NCBI GenBank assembly: GCA_963702695.1
Contig: CAVPDS010000008.1
Span: 1-64,000 of the forward strand
From: VAZQ01 sp963702695
GTDB taxonomy: Bacteria > Pseudomonadota > Alphaproteobacteria > Rhizobiales > Xanthobacteraceae
DNA length: 64,000 bases
Direction: 5' to 3'
Shown here: piece by piece, positions 35,298 to 43,477 of the stretch
Numbering within the stretch: position 1 is the first letter of the stretch
How the letters are laid out: the number at the start of each line of letters is the position of its first letter
Notes under the pieces: model-generated
Told to the model about the DNA's origin: nothing
What the model saw: the letters and a program-made list of their open reading frames with translations, nothing else
Database searches by the model: none
Position numbers and translations under genes: made by a program

Positions 35298-36443
35298 ATG
35301 ACAGAACTCAAGAATATCCGGACGGATGTCGTCGGCAGTTTGCTGCGGCCGGCGGCGGTGAAGGAAGCGCGTGTACGCTTCGACGAGGAGAAAATCTCCG
35401 CGGACGAATTGCACGCGATCGAGAACGACGCGGTCGACCGGGCGGTCTCGATGCAGGAACGCGCGGGCCTGGACGTCGTCAGCGACGGAGAGCTGCGGCG
35501 CCTGAACTTCCAGGACAGTTTCGGTGCCTCGGTCCAGGGTTACGACGCGACGCGCTCCACGCTGAAAGTCTACGAGCGCCGGGTCGAGGGTTCGGCCCCG
35601 CTGCAGCGCTGGGACATTCCGAAGATCCAGGAAGCGGGAACCGCAGTCTCGCATCGCCGGCCGGCCAAGGCGCGGCTCACGCTCGCGCACAATGTGCCGC
35701 TCGATGAATACCAGTTTGTCAGCCGGGTGGCGAAGAAACCGGCCAAGGTTTCGCTGATCGGTCCGGACCGCATCTCGCAGCGCTTCGATTACCAGGCGTC
35801 GACCGGCGTCTATCGCGGCATGGATGAGTTCCTCGCCGACGTGGTCGCGATCGAGCGCAGCATCATCAAGAGCCTCGCCGACGCCGGCTGCCGTTACGTG
35901 CAGATCGATGCGCCGGGGTTCACCGCCTATGTCGATCCGCCTTCGCTCGCGCAGATGAAGGATCGCGGGGAAGATCCGATGCAAAATTTCGCGCGCTCGC
36001 TCAAGGCCGAGGCCGCGGTCATCGCCGATTTCCCCGGCATGACCTTCGGCATTCATCTGTGCCGCGGCAACCAGCGCAGCATGTGGCACCGCGAAGGCAG
36101 CTACGACGCCATCGCCGAGCGGCTGTTCACGGAGCTGCCGCATGACCGCTTCCTGCTCGAATACGACAGCCCGCGCGCGGGCAGCTTCGCGCCGCTGCGC
36201 TTCGTGCCAAAGGGCAAGGTCGTGGTGCTAGGCCTCGTCAGCAGCAAGGTGCCGGAACTTGAAAAGCTCGACGACCTCAAGCGCCGCATCGACGAAGCCG
36301 CCAAACACATTGCGCTCGATCAGCTCGCGATCAGCCCGCAATGCGGCTTTGCCTCCGACGTGGTCGGCAATTTGCTCAGCGAGGACGATCAGAAGCGCAA
36401 GCTCGAACGCGTGGCGGAGACGGCCCGGCAGGTTTGGGGGTGA
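35298..36443 (+). CDS. Cobalamin-independent methionine synthase-like protein (MetE C-terminal domain type)
   Basis: A 381-residue single-domain relative of the catalytic half of MetE. Signatures: VVGSLLRP near the N-terminus, ERAGLDVVSDGELRRLNF, YVQIDAPGFTAY, and the zinc ligands His and Cys in GIHLCRGN, Glu in LLEYDSPRAG and Cys in SPQCGFAS. This short form lacks the N-terminal MetE domain. It may transfer methyl groups from a donor other than methyltetrahydrofolate, or act on an unrelated thiol. A weak purine site (AAGGACATGAGCA) precedes the ATG. Cytoplasmic. Confidence 0.85.
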   Translation: MTELKNIRTDVVGSLLRPAAVKEARVRFDEEKISADELHAIENDAVDRAVSMQERAGLDVVSDGELRRLNFQDSFGASVQGYDATRSTLKVYERRVEGSAPLQRWDIPKIQEAGTAVSHRRPAKARLTLAHNVPLDEYQFVSRVAKKPAKVSLIGPDRISQRFDYQASTGVYRGMDEFLADVVAIERSIIKSLADAGCRYVQIDAPGFTAYVDPPSLAQMKDRGEDPMQNFARSLKAEAAVIADFPGMTFGIHLCRGNQRSMWHREGSYDAIAERLFTELPHDRFLLEYDSPRAGSFAPLRFVPKGKVVVLGLVSSKVPELEKLDDLKRRIDEAAKHIALDQLAISPQCGFASDVVGNLLSEDDQKRKLERVAETARQVWG

Positions 36444-36535
36444 TCGGCGCACGTGCCGGATCGCCGCCGTGATGGCGCGGTCGGCCGAAAGCAAACGGGT
36501 CGCGCTCATCTGGAGTGCGACCCGTGGCCATCATT

Positions 36536-36578
36536 CCAGACCATGATCCGATTCAATTTGAATCGGATCATGGTCTGG
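36536..36578. repeat. 43-bp perfect palindrome plus mosaic-type repeat
   Basis: The left arm 36536-36556 and right arm 36558-36578 are exactly complementary over 21 bp with one central base. No T-run follows. The adjoining 36590-36635 (CATGAACTTTTCCGAAGAGC ... TTTTCGGGATCATGC) matches the repeat arms common in rhizobial intergenic mosaic elements. It lies between two convergent genes, so it could also end transcription from both sides. Confidence 0.8.
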
Positions 36579-36683
36579 CTTTGTGCTTGAACATGAACTT
36601 TTCCGAAGAGCGGTAGCAGTTTTCGGGATCATGCAGAGCGGCAAGTTGTCGGCCTGCGGATCCCGCCGGCCGACGCGACTGAA

Positions 36684-38381
36684 TTACCGAACCTGGATCT
36701 TCACCAGCTTGGATGGCGGACGATAGGCCGGAATCCACACCGTCGGGCGCGGGGCGGCGGTATCGACTTTCAGGTCGCGCACCTCGTAATTCGACGGCGT
36801 CATGAATTCGGTCGATTGCCCGGTGTTCATGTCGACGCGATACAGACGGTCGCTGCTGAAGTCGTGCGTCCACACGATCTGGTTCTTGTCATCGGCGCTG
36901 GCGGAATAGGGCTCCGCGAAAGGCGCCGTGTAGGGCTTGGTCCCGGGGATGAGCGGGTATTCCTTCATCTCCTTCTTGTCCGGATCGAACATCATGAGCT
37001 GGCCGGCGTAGAATTCGGCGGCCCAGAGACGATCCTTCCCGTCGATCTGCCCGCGCCGCGGACCGGCCATGGGCGTGGGCGTCTTGTACTCGTCGTACTT
37101 GGCGGTCTTGGGATCGAAGATGCCGATCTTACCCTCGCGCCAGATGTAAAGCATGGTCCGACCCTTGGAATCGGTATCGGTGTCGTAAATCCCCATGTTC
37201 TTGGGAATCTGGAAGATCTCACGGTTCAGCGTTTCGTTATGGGTGTCGATCTTGATCAGCCCGCTGCCGTTCCTCGCCAGATTCCAGACATTGCCGTCCG
37301 GATCCAGCCCGAACATGGCGCGGCCGGCCGCCCAACCCATGAACTGGCCGGTCTTGGGATCATATTTGACGGTCCCGTTATCCATGCCGACAATGACATT
37401 GCCCTGGTGATCGAATTGCAGCTCGTGCGCTCCGCCGCCGGGTTGGCCCGGGCGTCCATCAGCGACAGCCACGGTGCGTCCTGCTCCTTGCGGCAGCGGG
37501 AACGGCATTTCCTTGGCTTCGCCGGTTTTCACGTCGATCCGGCCGAGCATGTAGGAGAAGTGATCGGTGTAGTAGGCGTATTTGTCATCATTGATGACGT
37601 CGTGCGGCCAGACGAACCGCCGGTCACCGCGCAACATGTAGAGTTCACGCTCGCCGCCTCGGGGAAGCGCGTACTCGGTCACGACGAGATTGGTGGAGGC
37701 CGCATCGGTCGGCCGGGGGCGTTGCTTGAACGGAATCTTGTCGGAGGAGCCAGGTCCGCGGATCGAGGTCAGATAGTCGGCCAGAGGCTCGATGAACTGC
37801 ACCTGGCTGAACGCATAGGTGCCCGGCGTCACATCCTCGGCGGCCCGGCCCGACATCTTCTTGACGACCCTGACCCAATCTTCCTTCGGACGCGGGACTG
37901 CCAGCGCCCATTGCAGCGTGTGACAATTGCTGCATTGGGAAAACAGCGTCTTCTGCTGATCGGTGCCGGGAAGGGCGGCGATGATTTCGGAAGCGGTCGC
38001 GTCTTCATAGGCGAGCGGCTTCGACTTCAGCGTGAAGTCGATCTTTGCTGGCTTGCCTTCCGCAACCGCGACTGGCTGCGCGGTGTGCTCGAAATCCGGC
38101 AGTTCGATGCCGACGGAATAGGACCCGGGCGTGAGGTCCGACCAGGTCGGGAATGAGTATTCGCCTTTCGCGTCGGTGTAGACGGCAACCGTGATGGGGC
38201 TGTTGTCGCGATGGGCCTTGATCGGAATGCCGGCCAATGCCTCGCCGGTGGAAGAGACAACCTTGCCGGCGAGAAGCGACGCACCGTCCGCGGCGAGCGC
38301 TGCGCCGGGCGGTACGAAGGCGTAGGCAGCGGCGATGGCAAGGGCCGTGAATGCCGTTCCGACGTAGAGATTGGCTTTCAT
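36684..38381 (-). CDS. Exported carboxypeptidase-regulatory/cytochrome c/streptogramin-lyase-like protein
   Basis: A 565-residue periplasmic multidomain protein. Signal peptide 1-30 (ATG 38381). Residues about 35-125 form a CarboxypepD_reg-like beta-sandwich (LLAGKVVSSTGEALAGIPIK, ITVAVYTDAKGEYSFP). Residues about 140-210 carry one c-type heme site, CSNCH, in a small cytochrome domain. From about 240 to the end a Vgb/SMP-30-like beta-propeller repeats FDPKT, GRDRRFVWPHD, RTMLYIWREGKIGIFDPKTA and RLWAAEFYAGQLMMFDPDKK. Such fusions are seen in environmental proteobacteria and probably act as redox-linked periplasmic enzymes; the substrate is unknown. It is convergent with the MetE-like gene. 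Confidence 0.8.
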   Translation of the reverse strand: MKANLYVGTAFTALAIAAAYAFVPPGAALAADGASLLAGKVVSSTGEALAGIPIKAHRDNSPITVAVYTDAKGEYSFPTWSDLTPGSYSVGIELPDFEHTAQPVAVAEGKPAKIDFTLKSKPLAYEDATASEIIAALPGTDQQKTLFSQCSNCHTLQWALAVPRPKEDWVRVVKKMSGRAAEDVTPGTYAFSQVQFIEPLADYLTSIRGPGSSDKIPFKQRPRPTDAASTNLVVTEYALPRGGERELYMLRGDRRFVWPHDVINDDKYAYYTDHFSYMLGRIDVKTGEAKEMPFPLPQGAGRTVAVADGRPGQPGGGAHELQFDHQGNVIVGMDNGTVKYDPKTGQFMGWAAGRAMFGLDPDGNVWNLARNGSGLIKIDTHNETLNREIFQIPKNMGIYDTDTDSKGRTMLYIWREGKIGIFDPKTAKYDEYKTPTPMAGPRRGQIDGKDRLWAAEFYAGQLMMFDPDKKEMKEYPLIPGTKPYTAPFAEPYSASADDKNQIVWTHDFSSDRLYRVDMNTGQSTEFMTPSNYEVRDLKVDTAAPRPTVWIPAYRPPSKLVKIQVR

Positions 38382-38714
38382 CGTAGTGACCTTTCTCCAA
38401 TGGGGTGGGATGCGGGCCGAGTTAGCGATTACTGCCGTTCGGAATAACAATGATACGCTGGCCACAGAGCGGCTACAAGAAGCGCAGCCGCTTCGCGGGT
38501 GGAAAAAGCTGCGCTGCCGCCTCGCCCGGAATTGCGTTTCGCTCCGCAACACGCCGACCAAAAAGGCTCCGGCCCGGACTTCCCTGCAAGCACATCCTTG
38601 AAGGTGCGCAGCGGCCGGGCGTGGTCCCGACGACGACGCTGAACCTTTAACATTTTCACGTCGACCAAATCATATTCGGAACCAGAGACCACATCCCGTC
38701 AGGAGTATGTGCGA
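38382..38714. other. Divergent promoter region, no gene
   Basis: Lies between the exported cytochrome/lyase-like gene (minus) and the hypothetical gene (plus). Frames reading through it are extensions without ribosome sites. An AGGAG (38701-38705) serves the plus-strand gene. No other element assigned. Confidence 0.45.
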
Positions 38715-39425
38715 ATGGGCGACCTGGAATTTGGCTGGGGCCGCAATAGCAAATTGGACTCTAGTGCATCGCAATACGAGCTTCGCACGCGCTGGGAGGT
38801 CGGCGTCGCCGCGCGCAACTTTCAGCGGATTTTTCACGTTGGCCTGCTCGGCTTTGTCGGCCGCGTGGTGAAGGTATTTTCACCGCCGCAGTCGACCGGA
38901 TTACTGTTTGAATTTGGTCCAGGGATGCGAGATAGTTTTGCTAAATTGGTTGATCGGCGCGCGTTCCCGCCGAAAACGCTTGATGAGGCGCTGCAGACCA
39001 ACGCCCCGGCCCCCGGCGGCGTGACCCCGGACAATCCAGGCGTCGAGCATCGAGACGCCTGGTGGCGAAAGATAGCGGCCGGCGCTGCCATCGGTGCAAG
39101 CTTCCGCGAAGAGGGAACGCTTACCAGCCTGCATATCGCGTTCAACGATAGCCAATGCGACGTGCATGTCGACCGAAACGGGTTCGTCGTCACCGAGGGC
39201 GGATTCACACATTGGAATCTCAATGCCCTGCTGCGCCACCTGACTGTTGATCTCGCAGGTGATAAACTTCCCTGGGTGCTCGGCTCCGTGGCCTACCTGG
39301 ACCGGCGCCGCCAACCAATCTTTCAGGCAACCCTGAGCCCGTGGCTCGCGGTCGATCTGCCCGCGAAGGACGAAAATGATCGCACCGCCGTGAAGATTGG
39401 ACTGATGGTAACGGGCATCTTCTGA
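38715..39425 (+). CDS. Hypothetical protein
   Basis: A 236-residue soluble protein; the ATG at 38715 lies 9 bases after AGGAG, better than the GTG at 38709. It has no signal peptide or membrane span. Pieces such as LEFGWGRNSKLDSSASQYEL, AARNFQRIFHVGLLGFVGRV and VEHRDAWWRKIAAGAAIGAS give a mixed alpha/beta impression; I recognise no family. It is convergent with fliP. The gap 39426-39568 holds CGCCCA/TGGGCG (39471-39487), a possible weak terminator for either side. Confidence 0.6.
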   Translation: MGDLEFGWGRNSKLDSSASQYELRTRWEVGVAARNFQRIFHVGLLGFVGRVVKVFSPPQSTGLLFEFGPGMRDSFAKLVDRRAFPPKTLDEALQTNAPAPGGVTPDNPGVEHRDAWWRKIAAGAAIGASFREEGTLTSLHIAFNDSQCDVHVDRNGFVVTEGGFTHWNLNALLRHLTVDLAGDKLPWVLGSVAYLDRRRQPIFQATLSPWLAVDLPAKDENDRTAVKIGLMVTGIF

Positions 39426-39568
39426 GACGCCTGTCGAACGCCAATCGAAAAAAGCGGGCTTCGTAAAGCACGCCCACTCATTGGGCGACCGGGCTTTTCA
39501 TCGATGAGGCTTGCGATTAGGTCAAGTCGCTGCCGGGCGGGCGAAGAAACTAATCGATCGCCGCTTGC

Positions 39569-40330
39569 CTACGTCCCGTAGCTCTGGATCAAGCTCCCCG
39601 CTACCAAGCTCCAGCCGTCGACCAGCACGAAGAAGATCAGCTTGAACGGCAGCGAGACCACGACCGGCGGCAGCATCATCATGCCCATCGACATGAGCAC
39701 CGAGGCGACCACGAGGTCGATGATCAGGAACGGCAGGAATAACAGAAACCCGATCTCGAACGCACGCTTGAGCTCGGAGATCATGAACGCGGGGACGAGG
39801 ATGCGCAGCGACATCTCGGCCGGAGTCGCGGGCCGCGGTTCGTGCGACATGTCGGCGAACAGCGCGAGGTCCTTCTCGCGCACGTTCTTCTGCATGAACG
39901 CGCGCAACGGCTCGGAGGTGCGCTCGAATGCCTGCTCGACCGTGATCTCGTTGTTGACCAGCGGCTTCACGCCGATGTCGTAGGCGTTCTGCAGCGCCGG
40001 ACCCATGACGAAGGCGGTGAGGAAGAGCGCCAGCGCGACGATCACAGCGTTGGGCGGCGCCGTCGCGGTGCCGAGCGCCGTGCGCAAGAGCGAGAGCACG
40101 ACCACGATCCGCGTGAACGAGGTCATCATCACGAGGATCGACGGCGCGAGCGAGAGCACGGTCAGGAACGCGATCAACTGGATCACGCGCTCCGTGAGTC
40201 CGCCGCCCTGGCCGAGATTGATGCTGATGTCCTGAGCGAAGGCCGAACGGGCCGTCAGGAGCGAGAGTGTTGCTATACCGACCGCCACCGTCGCTAGACG
40301 GACGCAGCGGACGATCGGGAATGAGTTCAA
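39569..40330 (-). CDS. fliP: Flagellar export gate protein FliP
   Basis: A 253-residue inner-membrane protein of the flagellar type III export gate (with FliQ and FliR). It has a cleavable signal peptide (ends ARSAFAQ), as FliP usually does, then spans near VIQLIAFLTVLSLAPSILVMM, VIVALALFLTAFVMGPALQ, AFEIGFLLFLPFLIIDLVVA and LIFFVLVDGWSLVAGSL. The blocks TSFTRIVVVLSLLRTALGT and LMSMGMMMLPPVVVSLPFK are family signatures. Its start overlaps fliO by four bases (ATGA), so the two are co-translated. The fliOP pair is transcribed away from the flgB operon. Confidence 0.96.
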   Translation of the reverse strand: MNSFPIVRCVRLATVAVGIATLSLLTARSAFAQDISINLGQGGGLTERVIQLIAFLTVLSLAPSILVMMTSFTRIVVVLSLLRTALGTATAPPNAVIVALALFLTAFVMGPALQNAYDIGVKPLVNNEITVEQAFERTSEPLRAFMQKNVREKDLALFADMSHEPRPATPAEMSLRILVPAFMISELKRAFEIGFLLFLPFLIIDLVVASVLMSMGMMMLPPVVVSLPFKLIFFVLVDGWSLVAGSLIQSYGT

Positions 40331-41490
40331 GTCTTGTTCGGACGGCTCAGCAAGCTCGCCATCTCCTGTTCGAGGCTGTCATAAGGGTTCTTTCCTCCCG
40401 AACCCCGTGAGGGCTTGCGGAGGGCTCGCGGGTCGCCGCGCGAAGGGCGCATATCCAGCCCCGGGGCGGGTGATGCGGCGCGTTGCGGCGCCGGGGTGGG
40501 CGTCGGTGTTTCGTTGTCGTCGTAATGGACTTCGCCGACGGCCGGAGCGGCGGCCGGGGTCGGGTCGGGACGCGGCGGCGTTGCTTCAGCCGCACGCGGC
40601 TCGGTCTTGTTGGGACGGCGCAGCGCTGCTTCGAGGCGGTGCGCCATCTCCGCGAGGTTCTGGTCGGCGTCGGGTCCAGCGTTTTCACCGTCGGCATTGG
40701 ACTGCGGCGGCGTGGGGGCGGGCACTGGCGATGCTGGGCGCGTCGGTTCGCGGCGCGGGCGCGACGCTTCGGGATCCGACTGCGCCGGGACTTTGGCGAG
40801 TTCGGTGGCCAGCCCAGGCAGCGGATCCACGGCGCGGGTCGGGCGCTGCGACAGTGGTGCGGGTATCGGCACGGGCGGCTCTGCGTTCGGCTCGTCCGAC
40901 CACTCGTCATGCGGGACTGGTTGCGCCGCGGTCGCGCGCGCGGGCCGTGACGCCAGCGGTTCGGACCGGAACGACGGCTCGGCGCGCGGCTCCGGTCGCA
41001 CCGGTTCGGCGCGCACCGGCTCGCTTCGGATCGGTTCATTTCGCGCCGTGGGTTCCACGCGCACGCCCGGTTCCGGCCGCACGGTCGGCTCGGCCGGCTG
41101 CAGCGGCCACATGTTGCCTTCGCCGAGCGGAACGGGGCGTGGCAGCGTGTCGGTGGCGGCGGGCGGGCGCGCCGGCGTAGCTTCGCGCGGCGCATTGGCG
41201 GCGCGCACGATACTTGATTCGACGAGAACGTCGGTGGGTCCGCCGATCATGACCAGATGCTCGACATTGTCGCGCCGGATCAGGAGCAGGCGGCGGCGCC
41301 CGTCGACCGCGGCGGTATCCACCACGGCGAGCCGCGGCTGGCGTCCGCGCGCGCCGGCGGTTCCCAGCCGGTCGGCGCCGAACCGGCGCACCACGAAAGC
41401 AGTGACCGCGATCAGCGCGAGCACGATCACGAAAGCAACAAAGAACCGTAGAGCCGGCGGCATCTCCGCGCCGAAGAGCATTTCAAGCAT
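40327..41490 (-). CDS. fliO: Flagellar assembly protein FliO with long Pro/Arg tail
   Basis: 387 residues from the ATG at 41490 (GGGAGGAGCG upstream). One membrane span (LRFFVAFVIVLALIAVTAFV) near the N-terminus, then the FliO domain (GRQPRLAVVDTAAVDGRRRL, LLIRRDNVEHLVMIGGPTDV). After residue 120 the protein is a low-complexity Pro/Arg/Glu/Ala tail with repeats of the RSEPVRAEPVRPEP kind. FliO chaperones FliP assembly. The family core is about 100 residues, so the 260-residue tail is unusual, although long tails occur in this order. The start at 41553 would add 21 residues without support. Confidence 0.88.
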   Translation of the reverse strand: MLEMLFGAEMPPALRFFVAFVIVLALIAVTAFVVRRFGADRLGTAGARGRQPRLAVVDTAAVDGRRRLLLIRRDNVEHLVMIGGPTDVLVESSIVRAANAPREATPARPPAATDTLPRPVPLGEGNMWPLQPAEPTVRPEPGVRVEPTARNEPIRSEPVRAEPVRPEPRAEPSFRSEPLASRPARATAAQPVPHDEWSDEPNAEPPVPIPAPLSQRPTRAVDPLPGLATELAKVPAQSDPEASRPRREPTRPASPVPAPTPPQSNADGENAGPDADQNLAEMAHRLEAALRRPNKTEPRAAEATPPRPDPTPAAAPAVGEVHYDDNETPTPTPAPQRAASPAPGLDMRPSRGDPRALRKPSRGSGGKNPYDSLEQEMASLLSRPNKT

Positions 41491-41576
41491 CGCTCCTCCC
41501 TGCGCCCCAGGCAACGATCCCTGGCGCGTCCCCTTGGCGGACAGCCGATCCAAGCGTGTCGAGCGGGAACTCCCGA

Positions 41577-41749
41577 ATGGTTAACGCCGCTCGGCAATAT
41601 CTGCCGCCCGAATTCCTAACAAACTATTAACCGTAGCCAGGATCAAGGCCCATCAGCCGCACCAGAAAACAATTGCCTTGGTAAACGGCGGTTTGAAGGC
41701 GGGGCAGGGCAGGGTTCCCGTGCCCGCGGCTTTACCAAGCGTTAACCAT
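41577..41749. promoter_or_regulatory. CtrA-type boxes between fliO and flgB
   Basis: Two sites match the CtrA pattern TTAA-N7-TTAAC with one mismatch in the first half: CTAA-N7-TTAACC at 41616-41632 and TTTA-N7-TTAACCAT at 41731-41749. A reverse half-site, ATGGTTAAC, lies at 41577-41585. The region (41491-41804) is gene-free and feeds divergent flagellar units, so CtrA could control both. Pattern-based; not tested. Confidence 0.6.
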
Positions 41750-41804
41750 CCGGACGGCAAAGTCTGCCGGGCGTGCCGAATTGGAGCAGCCGGAGCCGCG
41801 AGCG

Positions 41805-42206
41805 ATGCCGATCACCGATCTTCCGATTTTTTCCATGCTGCGCACCCGCATGCATTGGCACCAGGAACGCCAGAAGCTGCTCTCGGAAAACGTCGCCAAC
41901 GCCGATACGCCCAAATTCAAGCCGCGCGACTTGACCCCGCCCAATCTCGACACGATGCGGCCGACGGTGGCGCCGCTCGCGCTGGCGCGGACCGCACCCG
42001 GGCACTTGGCCAGCATCGGCGGCGATGGCTCGGAGCAGTTCCAGCTCGACCACCACGGCGATTTCGAGACGCGCCCGGCCGGCAATGCCGTGAACCTTGA
42101 AGACGAAATGCTCAAGGTCGCGGAGAACCAGATGGACTACCAGACCGCGACCGCGCTCTACACGCGCGGCCTCGGGCTGATCAAGACGGCGCTCGGGAAG
42201 CGGTGA
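41805..42206 (+). CDS. flgB: Flagellar proximal rod protein FlgB
   Basis: 133 residues from the ATG at 41805; the TTG at 41781 would add eight residues with no ribosome site. The N-terminal rod signature LPIFSMLRTRMHWHQERQKL and LSENVANADTPKFKPRDL is present, and the C-terminal half has LEDEMLKVAENQMDYQTATA, the helical segment common to rod and hook proteins. Exported through the flagellar type III apparatus and assembled into the proximal rod. First gene of flgBC-fliE-fliQR-flhB. Confidence 0.95.
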   Translation: MPITDLPIFSMLRTRMHWHQERQKLLSENVANADTPKFKPRDLTPPNLDTMRPTVAPLALARTAPGHLASIGGDGSEQFQLDHHGDFETRPAGNAVNLEDEMLKVAENQMDYQTATALYTRGLGLIKTALGKR

Positions 42207-42229
42207 GGGCGGGCGAAAGGCGAGGCATT

Positions 42230-42640
42230 ATGGATTTCCTGAAATCAATCGCGATCGCGGCATCCGGCCTGCGCGCCCAGGCGGGGCGCATGCGGGTGAT
42301 CTCGGAGAATATCGCCAATGCCGATTCGACGCCGGAACGGCCCGGCGCGGACCCGTTCCGGCGCAAGATCGTGACCTTCCGCAGCGAAATGGACCGCACG
42401 CTCGACGCCAACGTGGTCGCGCTCGGGCCCGTGCGCACGGACTCGACCGACTTCCGTCTGAAATACGAGCCCGGTCACCCCTCCGCCGACGCCAACGGCA
42501 ACGTCAAATATCCCAACGTCAATCCGCTGATTGAAATGACCGACATGCGCGAGGCCCAGCGCGCTTACGAGGCCAACATCAACGTCATCGGCGCGACCCG
42601 CCGCATGATCCAGCGCACCATCGACATCCTCAAATCGTAA
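42230..42640 (+). CDS. flgC: Flagellar proximal rod protein FlgC
   Basis: 136 residues; GCGAGG precedes the ATG. The N-terminal FLKSIAIAASGLRAQAGRMR and VISENIANADSTPE and the C-terminal NVNPLIEMTDMREAQRAYEA and NVIGATRRMIQRTIDILKS are the typical FlgC ends, which form the coiled-coil of the rod. It follows flgB by 23 bases. Confidence 0.95.
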   Translation: MDFLKSIAIAASGLRAQAGRMRVISENIANADSTPERPGADPFRRKIVTFRSEMDRTLDANVVALGPVRTDSTDFRLKYEPGHPSADANGNVKYPNVNPLIEMTDMREAQRAYEANINVIGATRRMIQRTIDILKS

Positions 42641-42655
42641 CGCCGAGGCCACCCC

Positions 42656-42976
42656 ATGCCCACGCCGGCCATTGCAGCGAATGCCTATGCGACCTTAGCG
42701 CGCCTCGCCGATCCCTCTGCGGCGCTCGCCAAAGCCGCGGGCGAGAGCGGTGGCGGCGGTCAGAACTTCGGCGCCATGCTCAAGGATGTGCTGGGCGCGG
42801 TGACCGCGACCGGCCGCAAGTCCGATGCACAGACCCAGGCCATGGCTGTCGGCAAGTCCGACATCGTCGATGTCGTCACCGCCGTGTCCGAAACCGAAGT
42901 CGCGGTCGATGCCGTGGTCGCCGTGCGCGACCGCGTGATCGCGGCCTACGAAGACATCATGAAGATGCCGATCTGA
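42656..42976 (+). CDS. fliE: Flagellar hook-basal body protein FliE
   Basis: 106 residues. The N-terminus is Ala-rich; the C-terminal helix shows AMAVGKSDIVDVVTAVSETE and AVVAVRDRVIAAYEDIMKMP, the FliE hallmark. It links the MS ring and export gate to the rod. 15 bases after flgC. Confidence 0.93.
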   Translation: MPTPAIAANAYATLARLADPSAALAKAAGESGGGGQNFGAMLKDVLGAVTATGRKSDAQTQAMAVGKSDIVDVVTAVSETEVAVDAVVAVRDRVIAAYEDIMKMPI

Positions 42977-42994
42977 TCGAACTCCCTCTTCTAA

Positions 42995-43135
42995 CCTCCC
43001 CCTGCAGGGGAGGGCGGCGAACCAGGTGGGGGTTCCGATCGCTGCTGAGAATCCGAGCGCTGCTGAGAAAGAGTGTCACAAGACCCCGTCCCCGAATTGC
43101 CTTCGGCAATTCGACCCTCCCCTTGCAGGGGAGGG
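42995..43135. repeat. Palindromic insert between fliE and fliQ
   Basis: Two copies of a CCTCCCC-TGCAGGGGAGG palindrome (42995-43014 and 43115-43135) flank about 100 bases that hold a perfect 8-bp stem with a 3-base loop (GAATTGCC/GGCAATTC, 43094-43112) and a 13-base near-repeat (GATCGCTGCTGAGAA / GAGCGCTGCTGAGAA). A related palindrome CACCCGCCCCTTGCAGGGGCGGGTG lies at 43435-43459 between fliQ and fliR. These look like a small mobile intergenic element inside the operon. Confidence 0.75.
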
Positions 43136-43152
43136 CTGAGAAAGAGAAGTGC

Positions 43153-43416
43153 ATGACCGGAGCTGAAGTCCTTGATGTGGCGCGTGACGCCATCATGACG
43201 CTGGTGCTGGTCTCGGCGCCGCTGATGCTGATCGGGCTCGTGGTCGGGGTCGTGATCTCGCTGGTGCAGGCGCTGACGCAGATCCAGGAAATGACGCTGG
43301 TGTTCGTTCCGAAGATCCTTGCGATCTTCGTGGCGATGCTGATCGCGCTGCCGTTCATGGCGGACGTGCTGCACGGCCACATGATGCGGCTCGCCGCGCG
43401 CATCGCGGGCGGGTGA
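43153..43416 (+). CDS. fliQ: Flagellar export gate protein FliQ
   Basis: 87 residues, two membrane hairpins: AIMTLVLVSAPLMLIGLVVG and ILAIFVAMLIALPFMADVL, separated by VQALTQIQEMTLVFVPK, the FliQ signature. The start ATG at 43153 follows AGAGAAG. Part of the FliPQR gate. Set off from fliE by the palindromic insert. Confidence 0.95.
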   Translation: MTGAEVLDVARDAIMTLVLVSAPLMLIGLVVGVVISLVQALTQIQEMTLVFVPKILAIFVAMLIALPFMADVLHGHMMRLAARIAGG

Positions 43417-43477
43417 GGGCGCTCGCATTGGCCTCACCCGCCCCTTGCAGGGGCGGGTGAAGAGAAGAGTACCGCGC

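Noticed and set aside
33730..35298. 522-codon minus-strand frame over the TPR gene
   Set aside because: Composition is that of an antisense shadow and no motif is present.
42995..43135. CRISPR-like repeat array
   Set aside because: Only two palindromes with one spacer-like interval and no cas genes; fits an intergenic repeat element.
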